Positions 53,445 to 60,915 of a stretch of DNA of 64,000 nt are shown in pieces; position 1 is the first letter of the stretch, and each line of letters begins with the position of its first letter. A program made the position numbers and the translations under genes. Origin of the DNA: an uncultured Coriobacteriales bacterium (lineage in GTDB: Bacteria; Actinomycetota; Coriobacteriia; Coriobacteriales; UMGS124); contig CAKUAI010000008.1 in assembly GCA_934636245.1 (NCBI GenBank), positions 62,001-126,000 of the forward strand. The letters run 5' to 3'. The notes beneath the pieces are model-generated. The model was not told the origin of the DNA and did not search any database. It saw nothing but the letters and a program-made list of their open reading frames with translations.

Positions 53445-53533
53445 AATTTAACATACATTTCAACCAGTGAGATGTATGTTAAATTATTAAAAGCCCAGTT
53501 GGCGGGTTTTTGAAAAATCTGAAATGTATGTTA
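53445..53533. promoter_or_regulatory. Three TTAACATACATTTCA operator-like sites
   Basis: ATTTAACATACATTTCA (53445-53461) faces its near-perfect inverse at 53467-53483; a third site, TGAAATGTATGTTAA, is at 53519-53533. Between them a weak hairpin, GCCC/GGGT with TTTTT (53491-53510), may be an attenuator. Located 70-155 bases upstream of the ATPase gene. Confidence 0.55.
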
Positions 53534-53600
53534 ATTCCCAAGTGCGGGCATCTCTGGGACCGCATAACGCATGGGTCAGCACGAGAAAGAGAGACACGCC

Positions 53601-55556
53601 ATGGCTGACGCGAAGGCAGCGAAGGGCAAGACGAAAAAGAAGAAGCGCAAGAAGGAGTCGCTGCAGCATCGTCTCGTGCGTATCCTTGTCGCGCTGGGCA
53701 TCTTCGCCGTGGTGTTCGCCCTCGACGAGTTGGGCGTGCTTGAGGCCGCGTTCGGCACGCCGGGCAACGTGTACGCGAGCTTCGTGTTGTTCGCCATCCC
53801 CTTCACCATCGCCGGCTACGACGTTGTCGGTAAGGCCATCAACAACATCCGCCATGGCAAGGTGTTCGACGAGAACTTCCTCATGACCGTGGCCACCTTG
53901 GGCGCGTTTGCGATGGTGTTCTTCCCCGACACCGACCCCCACATGGCCGAGGGTGCGGCCGTCATGCTGTTCTACCAGGTAGGTGAGCTGTTCCAGAGCT
54001 ATGCGGTGGGCAAGAGCCGCAAGTCCATCGCCGCCATGATGGACATCGCGCCCGACTACGCCAACATCGAGCGCGACGGCGACCTCGTGCAGGTAGACCC
54101 CGACGAGGTCGAGGTCGGCTCCATCATCGTGGTGAAGCCCGGCGAGCGTATCCCCATCGACGGCGTTGTCACGGAAGGTGCAAGCCAGCTCGACACCTCC
54201 GCCCTCACCGGCGAGAGCGTGCCGCGCCATGTGGAGACGGGCGCCGAGGTCGTCTCGGGCTGCATCAACATGACGGGCCTTCTGCACGTGCGCACCACCA
54301 AGCCTTTCGGCGAGTCCACGGTGAGCCGCATCCTGGAACTTGTGGAAAACGCCAGCGAGAAGAAGGCAAAGACCGAGAACTTCATCACCCGCTTTGCCCG
54401 CTGGTACACCCCGGCCGTCACCGGCGCGGCCTTGTTGCTCGCCGTGCTGCCGCCGCTTCTTGGCATGGGCGCCTGGAGCGACTGGATTCTGCGAGGTCTG
54501 ACGTTCCTCGTGGTGAGCTGCCCGTGCGCCCTTGTCATCTCCGTGCCGCTCAGTTTCTTTGGCGGCATCGGCGGCGCCTCGCGCATCGGCGTGCTCGTGA
54601 AAGGCTCCAACTACCTTGAGGCCCTCTCCGAGGTCGACACCGTCGTCTTCGACAAGACAGGCACCCTCACCAACGGCACGTTCAACGTCGTAGCCGTGCA
54701 TGCCGAGACCGACGTGGACCCCGACCTGCTGCTGAGCATGGCCGCCCACGCCGAGGCCTACTCCGACCACCCCATCGCCGTGTCCATCAAGGCTGCCTAC
54801 ACCGGTGACATCGACCAGAGCAAGATCGCCGAGGTGCGCGAGGAGAGCGGCCACGGCGTGGTCGCCACCATCGAGCAGCACGCGGTGCTCGTGGGCAACG
54901 ACAAGCTCATGGTCAGCCATGGCGTGAACTACCATGCCTGCGAGCTTACCGGCACCATCCTGCACGTCTCGCTCGACGGCCACTACATTGGCCACATCGT
55001 GATTGCCGACGTCGTGAAGCCCGACTCCGCCCAGGCCATCGCCGACCTGCACGCCGTGGGCGTGAAGAAGACGGTCATGCTCACCGGCGACCGCACCGAG
55101 GTGGCTGCGGCCGTGGCCGAGAAGCTGGGACTGGACGAGTACAAAGCGCAGCTCTTGCCCGCCGACAAGGTCGAGCAGGTAGAGAGGCTGCTCGCAGCCG
55201 AGGGCGACAAGCGCAAGCTTGCCTTCGTGGGCGACGGCATCAACGATGCCCCCGTGCTCACCCGCGCCGACGTGGGCATCGCCATGGGCGCCATGGGCTC
55301 CGACGCCGCCATCGAGGCCGCCGACGTGGTGCTCATGGACGACAAGCCCTCCAACATCGCCCGCGCCATTCGCCTGGCCAAGAAGACGATGGGCATCGTG
55401 TGGCAGAACATCGTGTTCGCCTTGGCAGTGAAGTTCATCATCCTCGTGCTGGCAGCGCTCGGCATCGCCAACATGTGGCTTGCCGTGTTTGGCGATGTGG
55501 GCGTGGCCATCATCGCGATTCTCAATGCAATGCGAGCAATGAAGGCACCGAAGTAG
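53601..55556 (+). CDS. P1B-type heavy-metal ATPase (Zn/Cd class)
   Basis: 651 residues from the ATG at 53601 (AAAGAGAG upstream); an ATG at 53571 lacks a ribosome site. Inner-membrane metal exporter with eight spans. Actuator domain LTGESVPRHVE, membrane metal site Cys307-Pro-Cys309 in SCPCALVIS, phosphorylation Asp351 in DKTGTLT, hinge GDGINDAP, and Asp in the last span (FGDVGVAII), which favours the Zn2+/Cd2+/Pb2+ group. The N-terminus is Lys-rich (KKKKRKKES) with no HMA domain; that domain is encoded separately just upstream. Confidence 0.93.
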   Translation: MADAKAAKGKTKKKKRKKESLQHRLVRILVALGIFAVVFALDELGVLEAAFGTPGNVYASFVLFAIPFTIAGYDVVGKAINNIRHGKVFDENFLMTVATLGAFAMVFFPDTDPHMAEGAAVMLFYQVGELFQSYAVGKSRKSIAAMMDIAPDYANIERDGDLVQVDPDEVEVGSIIVVKPGERIPIDGVVTEGASQLDTSALTGESVPRHVETGAEVVSGCINMTGLLHVRTTKPFGESTVSRILELVENASEKKAKTENFITRFARWYTPAVTGAALLLAVLPPLLGMGAWSDWILRGLTFLVVSCPCALVISVPLSFFGGIGGASRIGVLVKGSNYLEALSEVDTVVFDKTGTLTNGTFNVVAVHAETDVDPDLLLSMAAHAEAYSDHPIAVSIKAAYTGDIDQSKIAEVREESGHGVVATIEQHAVLVGNDKLMVSHGVNYHACELTGTILHVSLDGHYIGHIVIADVVKPDSAQAIADLHAVGVKKTVMLTGDRTEVAAAVAEKLGLDEYKAQLLPADKVEQVERLLAAEGDKRKLAFVGDGINDAPVLTRADVGIAMGAMGSDAAIEAADVVLMDDKPSNIARAIRLAKKTMGIVWQNIVFALAVKFIILVLAALGIANMWLAVFGDVGVAIIAILNAMRAMKAPK

Positions 55557-55570
55557 AGTTCTTCCCGGAC

Positions 55571-55653
55571 GCCTTGAGACGGATTCCCACGCTGCAGTCC
55601 TCGCCGCACAGACCGCGGCTGCGGATTTGCAGCTTAGGGAACCGCCTCAAGGC
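55571..55653. repeat. Family B hairpin element, copy B1
   Basis: Left arm from 55571 (GCCTTGAGACGGATTCCC) pairs with 55637-55653 (GGGAACCGCCTCAAGGC). The core includes GCAGTCCTCGCCGCA and GCGGCTGCGGATTTGCAG. It begins 14 bases after the ATPase stop. Confidence 0.8.
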
Positions 55654-55946
55654 TGCGCACTCTGCTCCAGGGGAATGCCGTTTAGGACCTAAAACCATCT
55701 GGTGGTTGCGGGACTGCAGCTTAGGAGACCGCCCCCGAGCTGTGCGCTCTGCTCCAAGGGTGTCGTTTAAGGGCTTAAAACCCTTTGGGTTGCGAGCCGC
55801 CGTTTATGCGGAAATGCCTAATCTACTCCACGGGCAATACTGCGGCTTAAACCATCTGGTAGCTGGGGGCTGCAACTCGGGAGACCATCTCTGAGCTGCG
55901 CACTCTGCTCCAGGGGGTGGCCGTTTAGGGGCTTAAAACCATCTAG
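55654..55946. repeat. Family C imperfect repeats, cluster 1
   Basis: Three imperfect copies of a unit that reads GCTGYGCRCTCTGCTCCAG, then GTGTCGTTTAGGGGCTTAAAACCATCT, starting near 55654, 55738 and 55897. They fill the gap between the ATPase and the wall-protein genes; no coding frame seen. Confidence 0.6.
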
Positions 55947-56039
55947 CGGTTGCGAGTCGACGATCGGTGTGGGGTGGCGGTGGGGTGGGGGTTGCGGGTA
56001 TGATGCTCTGCGCATACGTCGACTGCGAGGAGGAGCCAC

Positions 56040-57836
56040 GTGACCCGTCAAACACACTGGAAGAGGCAGCATAGGCGCAACGTTGTTTTGGCATCGCTCG
56101 CGCTGGGCGCACTGATCAGCGCAGCACCTGCGTTTGCGCTGGCAGATGAGCAGGTTAATGCAGAGTTCCCTGTCATCGACTGTTTTGAGTACCAGATGGA
56201 CGGCTATGATGCCGCTCCCCTCCCCGGCTTTGGCGAGATGCAGACAGTGATTGACGGCGAGGCCAATGCGCCCTCGAGTGGGGACGATGTCCCGGGCAGC
56301 ACCGACAGCACGCATAACGGCCCTGCAGACAGCGCGGACGGCAATAACACTGGGCAAGACGGCGCTTCGAGCGGCTCGAATGCAGGTGTCAACAATGCCG
56401 GGCAAATCGAAGCTTCGGGCGGCGCAGGCGCGAACAACAGCGACGCCGAGCAAAACACCATTTCTGGCAGCTCAAACGCAAAGCAAGACAGCGCTTCGAG
56501 CGGCCCGAGTGCAGGCCAAGGCGATGCTTCGGGCGCGGGTTCGAGCAGCAGCACCACTCAAGGCGCAGACCAGGGCAACGGCGCTCAGGGCGATACCGCG
56601 AACGGTGCGGGCGAAAACCAGGGCGGCGTCTCGGGCAGCGATGGCACCGATCAGGACGGCGTTACGGGCAGTGCGGGCGCGGGCCAGGATGGCAATCCTG
56701 ACGGCACTGACAGCAAGGCCGATGGGCAGGAAAACACCGGCGGCTCGACTGACGGGTCGATGAGTGACACCGATAAGCCTGGTACGGGAACCGATGCCTC
56801 CCAGGGAGGGGCGACCGACAAGGGCGACGGTTCCCAGCCGGAGACCCCCGAACCTGATAAGCCTGGCGCCGGAACCGATACCTCCCAGGGAGGGACGACC
56901 GATAAGGGCGACGGCTCGCAGCCTGAGACTCCCTCGCCCGACAAACCTGACTCGGACTCCTCGACCCAAGAGCCGGCCGTACTTACCGGCTGGCAGAACA
57001 TTGGCGGCTATCGCTATTACTACGACAACGACGGCAAACCCCTCACCGGCTTGCAGACCATCGAAGACAAGACATACCTGTTCAACGAAAAAGGCCAGCT
57101 CGGATATGGTTTCCTGTACCTGGGCAACAACGTCGTCTCGTACTTTGACCCCATCACCGGCAGCCAGCTCACAGGCAAGCAGTTCATCCATGGCTCCTGG
57201 CGCAACATCGACGAGCAGACGGGTCTCAACTGCGGCCTCACCGAAGTCTCAGAATCCGGCAAGACCAACACGTATTACTACGACAACTACGACGGCGGCC
57301 TGCACACCGGTCAGCAGTACGTCAACAACTCGTGGCATTTCTTCGACGAGGACACGGGGCGCATGTACACCCGCGACGAGGAAGTGCGGCGCATCGTGCA
57401 GTTTACCCTAGCCGAGCTGGGCGGCAGCGAGTCAACGGCATTCGGCTACCTCGAAGAGGTGAAGGCCGACGGCGGCACGTACTGTGGGTACGGCCCCTGC
57501 ATGGCCACGGTGCGCCACATCTTCAAGGCCGCCGGCATGAGTGGGTTCCTTGCCGACGGCTTCGTCGACAGCTGGCCGCACAAGTATCTCGACCTCATGA
57601 TTGAAAAGGGCCAGCACACCATGACGCCCCGCGTTGGCATGGTCGCCTTCTTCCTGTGGGAGAACTCCTTCGCCAACCAGATCGGCGTTTCCGCCGACCA
57701 TGCCGAGATTATCGTTGAGGTGGGCGACGGCTGGTACAAGACCGTGGGCGCCATCGCAGGCGGCATCAAAGAAAGCATCTACCACACCGCCGGCGACTAC
57801 AACATCGGCTTCGGCGTACCTGCCTTTTATCGGTAG
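56040..57836 (+). CDS. Secreted wall-binding protein with CHAP-like C-terminal domain
   Basis: 598 residues from a GTG at 56040, after GAGGAGGAGCCAC. Signal peptide 1-36 (VVLASLALGALISAAPAFA); Gly/Ser/Asn/Asp-rich low-complexity stalk about 80-310, containing two 28-residue repeats; glucan/choline-binding-like repeats about 315-440 (GWQNIGGYRYYYDNDGKPL, then GSWRNID and NSWHFFDEDTG); and a C-terminal domain with Cys482 or Cys486 (TYCGYGPCMATVRHIF) and His554 (SADHAEIIVEV), the Cys/His layout of CHAP/NlpC-type peptidoglycan hydrolases. Probably a cell-wall-attached amidase or adhesin. No LPXTG anchor. Confidence 0.82.
   Translation: MTRQTHWKRQHRRNVVLASLALGALISAAPAFALADEQVNAEFPVIDCFEYQMDGYDAAPLPGFGEMQTVIDGEANAPSSGDDVPGSTDSTHNGPADSADGNNTGQDGASSGSNAGVNNAGQIEASGGAGANNSDAEQNTISGSSNAKQDSASSGPSAGQGDASGAGSSSSTTQGADQGNGAQGDTANGAGENQGGVSGSDGTDQDGVTGSAGAGQDGNPDGTDSKADGQENTGGSTDGSMSDTDKPGTGTDASQGGATDKGDGSQPETPEPDKPGAGTDTSQGGTTDKGDGSQPETPSPDKPDSDSSTQEPAVLTGWQNIGGYRYYYDNDGKPLTGLQTIEDKTYLFNEKGQLGYGFLYLGNNVVSYFDPITGSQLTGKQFIHGSWRNIDEQTGLNCGLTEVSESGKTNTYYYDNYDGGLHTGQQYVNNSWHFFDEDTGRMYTRDEEVRRIVQFTLAELGGSESTAFGYLEEVKADGGTYCGYGPCMATVRHIFKAAGMSGFLADGFVDSWPHKYLDLMIEKGQHTMTPRVGMVAFFLWENSFANQIGVSADHAEIIVEVGDGWYKTVGAIAGGIKESIYHTAGDYNIGFGVPAFYR
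56772..56939 (+). repeat. Two 84-base tandem repeats inside the wall-protein gene
   Basis: Units 56772-56855 and 56856-56939 encode DKPGxGTDxSQGGxTDKGDG followed by SQPETPxP; a third partial unit begins at 56940. Probably length-variable. Confidence 0.9.
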
Positions 57837-57861
57837 ACACGGGGCTGAGTTCTTCCCGAAC

Positions 57862-57944
57862 GCCTTGAGGCGGATTCCCACGCTGCAGTCCTCGCCGCAT
57901 AAAACGCGGCTGCGGATTTGCAGCTTAGGGAACCGCCTCAAGGC
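57862..57944. repeat. Family B hairpin element, copy B2
   Basis: Left arm from 57862 (GCCTTGAGGCGGATTCCC) pairs with 57928-57944 (GGGAACCGCCTCAAGGC). Nearly identical to B1 in arms and core. It begins 25 bases after the stop. Confidence 0.8.
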
Positions 57945-58209
57945 TACGCACTCTGCCCCAAGGTGTCGTTAAGGAGCTCAAAACCATCTAGCGGCTGCGG
58001 ATTCGCGGTAAGAAACCGCCCCGAGCTGTGCGTGCCCTGCTCCAGCGGTGTCGTAGGAACTTAAGAACATTTGAACAGCTTATGCATCGTTCTTGAACGA
58101 TATTTTGGACGGCAAAACCACCTGGCAACTGCAGGTTCACGGCTTGGGGATTGCTCCTGAGCTGCGCACTCTGCCCCAGGGGTGTCGTTGGGGACTTAAA
58201 ACCCGCACT
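57945..58209. repeat. Family C imperfect repeats, cluster 2
   Basis: Three more degenerate copies of the family C unit near 57945, 58022 and 58162, each with a CTGCYCCA block followed by GGTGTCGTT and TTAAAAC. No coding frame seen. Confidence 0.6.
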
Positions 58210-58214
58210 ACAAC

Positions 58215-58252
58215 GAGGGCCGCCCTTCTCCCATGGGAAAAGGACGGCCCTC
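58215..58252 (+). terminator. Terminator-like hairpin downstream of the wall-protein gene
   Basis: GAGGGCCG (58215-58222) pairs with CGGCCCTC (58245-58252), extended by CCCTT/AAAGG; followed by GATTCTTG. It is the nearest classical stem for the wall-protein gene despite lying about 380 bases past the stop. Confidence 0.55.
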
Positions 58253-58308
58253 GATTCTTGTAAACCTGGTTTTAAAGCTCAAAACCGCACACGGCTGAGA
58301 TTACGTCA

Positions 58309-58388
58309 GTCCCCGGTGCTCCCTAAGCCGCGAATCCGCAGCCGCGGTTTGTGCGGCGAGGACCAGCGGCGTGGGAGCATTCGGGGAC
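58309..58388. repeat. Family B hairpin element, copy B3
   Basis: Arms GTCCCCGGTGCTCCC (58309-58323) and GGGAGCATTCGGGGAC (58373-58388) enclose the core in the opposite orientation (TAAGCCGCGAATCCGCAGCC ... GCGGCGAGGACCAGC). It lies 13 bases after the stop of the minus-strand flavoprotein gene. Confidence 0.8.
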
Positions 58389-58401
58389 GGCCGGGACGAA
58401 C

Positions 58402-60504
58402 CTAAGCCTGTGCGCCTGCCTGTGCGAGCGCCTCGGTGACGGCCGTGAAGATGGCCTTGGAGGTCACGCTGGCGCCGGAGACGGCCTCGACGCCGTCAAC
58501 GCCGTTGGCCTCGACAATCTTGGCGGGGAGCTGCTCGATGGCCTTGGAACCGATGCCCGCGGTCTCGGCGTTCTCGCCGACCTCGACGTTCGTGATCTTG
58601 CCGCCCTCGACGGTCACCGTGACGTCGAACGCGCCGCCGATGCCCTTGCCGGTGCCCGTGTAGGTGCCGTCGGCAAGCTCGCCGGTGCCGGCTGCGGCGG
58701 GAGCCTCCTGCGCGGGAGCTTCCTCAACAACCTCGGCCTTCTCGGCAGGAACGGCCTCAGCCACGAGGTCGCTCGTGCCAGCGATAATCTGGCCGAGCAG
58801 GTAACCCCAGGTCAGAGCACGGCCGTTGGAGTTGCCGGCCATGTTGATGGGATAGTCAACGGCGTACAGGTCGCCCGAAGCGTTGCCAGTGGCATAGAGG
58901 CCCTCGATGGGCTTGCGGTTGGTGTCGAGCACCTGCATGCGACGGTTGATGTCAAGGCCGCCGACGATGGCGAGCAGGGCCACGCCAACCTTGCAGGCGT
59001 AGAACGGAGGCTCGGTGACGGGGAACAGGAAGTCGGCCTGCTTGTGGAAGTCCTCGTCGACGCCGCCCTCAACCAGCGTGTTGTAGCGCTCGACGGAGGC
59101 CTTCATGGCGTCGGCGTCGATGCCGATGAGCTCGGCGAGCTCCTCGAGGGTGTCGGCCTTGTAGGCGCTGTCGTTGTCAGCCTGGATGGCTGCGTCAACG
59201 ATAGCAGTGACGTCCTCGGGCTTGAAGGGGTCGCCGACCTCGCCGCCCATGGAGTCCCAGAACATGCCGCCGCCCACGCCGTTCTCGAGCGTCTTGACGT
59301 TCTGCTCGCCATAGTTGGCGTCCATGATGGCCCATGCGATGTGGTTGGTCTGACGCATGACGTTCATCGACTTGCCCTGGACCCAGGTGCCCTCGTTGCA
59401 GAAGCGCTCGCCCTCAAGGTTGAGGAACATGAACGCGCCGTGGAACATGCAGCCAGCCTGGGGATGGAGCATGAGCGGGAAGGGACCGTCCTGCATGCCG
59501 GCGCCGACCCACAGGCCCATCTTGTGGCCGTCGCCGGTGGAGTAGCCAGCAGGGCCGTTCTGGTTCTCGAGGCAACCGTGGACGATGGGCTCGCAGTAGT
59601 AGTCCACCATTTCCTCGTCCATGTCGATGCCGCCGGTAGCAAGCACGACTGCCTTGGTGCCCTCATAGTACACGTTGTTGCCGTCGGCGTCGGTGGCGAT
59701 GACGCCGGTGATGCGGCCGGACTCGTCCTTCACGAGCTGCTGGGCGCAGGTGTAGAAATCATAGGTCGCGCACACGCCGTTGTGCTTGTCGGCGTCCTGG
59801 GAGTCGACGTACAGCACGGCGGTAGGCAGGAAGTAGCCCGTCTCCTCGGGGAAGGTCACCGAGTCGTCCACCTTGTGGAACTGGTGGTACGAGAAGCTCT
59901 CGGGGATGATGGCGTTGGGAGCATAGGCGCGGAACGAGTCAGGCTCGACACCGTACTCTGCGGCCTTGTCGATAAACCAGTCGCCGGCCTCGCCGGACTT
60001 GTTGAACCACAGGGAGACGAGGGACTCCTTGACGCGGCTGGCGCAGGTGCGGATCCAGCGGTGCTGGGCCTCCTCGATGTTGACCGTGAGGTCCTGGCCG
60101 ATCTTCTCGCCATAGGCCTTGGTGAACTTGGTGTTGCACAGACCCATGCCGCCGCCACGGCCCTGAACGGTGCCGAGCTTCTCGATGACGATGACATTGA
60201 GGCCGTTGTCGACGCAGGAGCTGGCGGCAGCGCAGCCGGAGTTGCCAGCACCGATGACGATGACGTCGGCGGTCTTGGTGGAAGCGCAGCTAGCAGGGTC
60301 GATGGGCTCGGGAGCGGTCATGAAGGAAGGCACGGCCTTCTCATAGGCAGGGCCCGCAGCGTTGACGCCGCCAGCCTCGGTGGGGGCAGCATACTTCATG
60401 TCCTCATCGGAGCCCGTGCCACCAGCAAACGCAGTGGCAGCAGAACCAGCAGCCAGAGCGGCAACGCCGGCACCAGCAAGGAAAGAACGACGAGAGAGGG
60501 TCAT
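58402..60504 (-). CDS. Tat-exported FAD/FMN flavoprotein reductase (flavocytochrome c/urocanate reductase-like)
   Basis: 700 residues from the ATG at 60504, after AAAGGATTCAAA. Tat signal MTLSRRSFLAGAGVAALAAG; FAD-binding ADVIVIGAGNSGCAAA; ATGGIDMDEEM in the middle; C-terminal FMN_bind domain after an Ala/Glu linker (residue about 600), with the flavinylation motif DGVEAVSGASVTS where Ser679 stands at the usual Thr. The fumarate-type GxHGxNRLGG block is replaced by YAVDYPINMAGNSNG, so fumarate is unlikely. Probably a periplasmic reductase of an unknown acceptor fed by a membrane flavin/haem chain. Confidence 0.88.
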   Translation of the reverse strand: MTLSRRSFLAGAGVAALAAGSAATAFAGGTGSDEDMKYAAPTEAGGVNAAGPAYEKAVPSFMTAPEPIDPASCASTKTADVIVIGAGNSGCAAASSCVDNGLNVIVIEKLGTVQGRGGGMGLCNTKFTKAYGEKIGQDLTVNIEEAQHRWIRTCASRVKESLVSLWFNKSGEAGDWFIDKAAEYGVEPDSFRAYAPNAIIPESFSYHQFHKVDDSVTFPEETGYFLPTAVLYVDSQDADKHNGVCATYDFYTCAQQLVKDESGRITGVIATDADGNNVYYEGTKAVVLATGGIDMDEEMVDYYCEPIVHGCLENQNGPAGYSTGDGHKMGLWVGAGMQDGPFPLMLHPQAGCMFHGAFMFLNLEGERFCNEGTWVQGKSMNVMRQTNHIAWAIMDANYGEQNVKTLENGVGGGMFWDSMGGEVGDPFKPEDVTAIVDAAIQADNDSAYKADTLEELAELIGIDADAMKASVERYNTLVEGGVDEDFHKQADFLFPVTEPPFYACKVGVALLAIVGGLDINRRMQVLDTNRKPIEGLYATGNASGDLYAVDYPINMAGNSNGRALTWGYLLGQIIAGTSDLVAEAVPAEKAEVVEEAPAQEAPAAAGTGELADGTYTGTGKGIGGAFDVTVTVEGGKITNVEVGENAETAGIGSKAIEQLPAKIVEANGVDGVEAVSGASVTSKAIFTAVTEALAQAGAQA

Positions 60505-60531
60505 TTTGAATCCTTTCATCTTATTAGCTCG

Positions 60532-60618
60532 CCGGGGGCCATCTGCGGCGTTGCGCTCGGGCTCATGTACGTCCAGTACACCTCACCCTCGTGCGCCTTG
60601 CAGCCGGTTGGCCCTCGG
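60532..60618. repeat. Family A hairpin element, copy A5
   Basis: Arms CCGGGGGCCA (60532-60541) and TTGGCCCTCGG (60608-60618) surround CTCATGTACGTCCAGTACAC and TGCGCCTTGCAG. It lies in the 411-base gap between the two flavoprotein genes, just upstream of the second one. Confidence 0.7.
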
Positions 60619-60640
60619 CACATCACATCACTCGGGCTCG

Positions 60641-60723
60641 CCGGGGGCCATCTGCGGCGTTGCATGGAGGCTCATGTACGTCCAGTACACCTCGCCCCCA
60701 TGCGCCTTGCAGCTGGCCCCCGG
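60641..60723. repeat. Family A hairpin element, copy A6
   Basis: A tandem copy of A5, 109 bases on. Arms CCGGGGGCCATCTGC (60641-60655) and GCAGCTGGCCCCCGG (60709-60723) match with one mismatch; the core CTCATGTACGTCCAGTACAC is identical to A5. Confidence 0.75.
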
Positions 60724-60807
60724 TCGGTCCCAAGGTTTTAAAAGCAATAACCGACTGTCTTCGCAGGGGTTGAGGACCCCGGGTGCTACCAGCCGGAACA
60801 ACGCCAG

Positions 60808-60886
60808 CCTGAGGGTTTCCCTAAGCTGCGAATCCGCAGCCGCGCTTTTTTGCGGCGAGGACCAGCAGCGTGGGAAATCCCTCAGG
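60808..60886. repeat. Family B hairpin element, copy B4
   Basis: Arms CCTGAGGGTTTCCC (60808-60821) and GGGAAATCCCTCAGG (60872-60886) enclose the core CTAAGCTGCGAATCCGCAGC ... GCGGCGAGGACCAGCAG. It lies 29 bases from the stop of the upstream flavoprotein gene. Confidence 0.8.
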
Positions 60887-60915
60887 CGAGCGAGCAGAAC
60901 AAATCTTTCAGCTAC

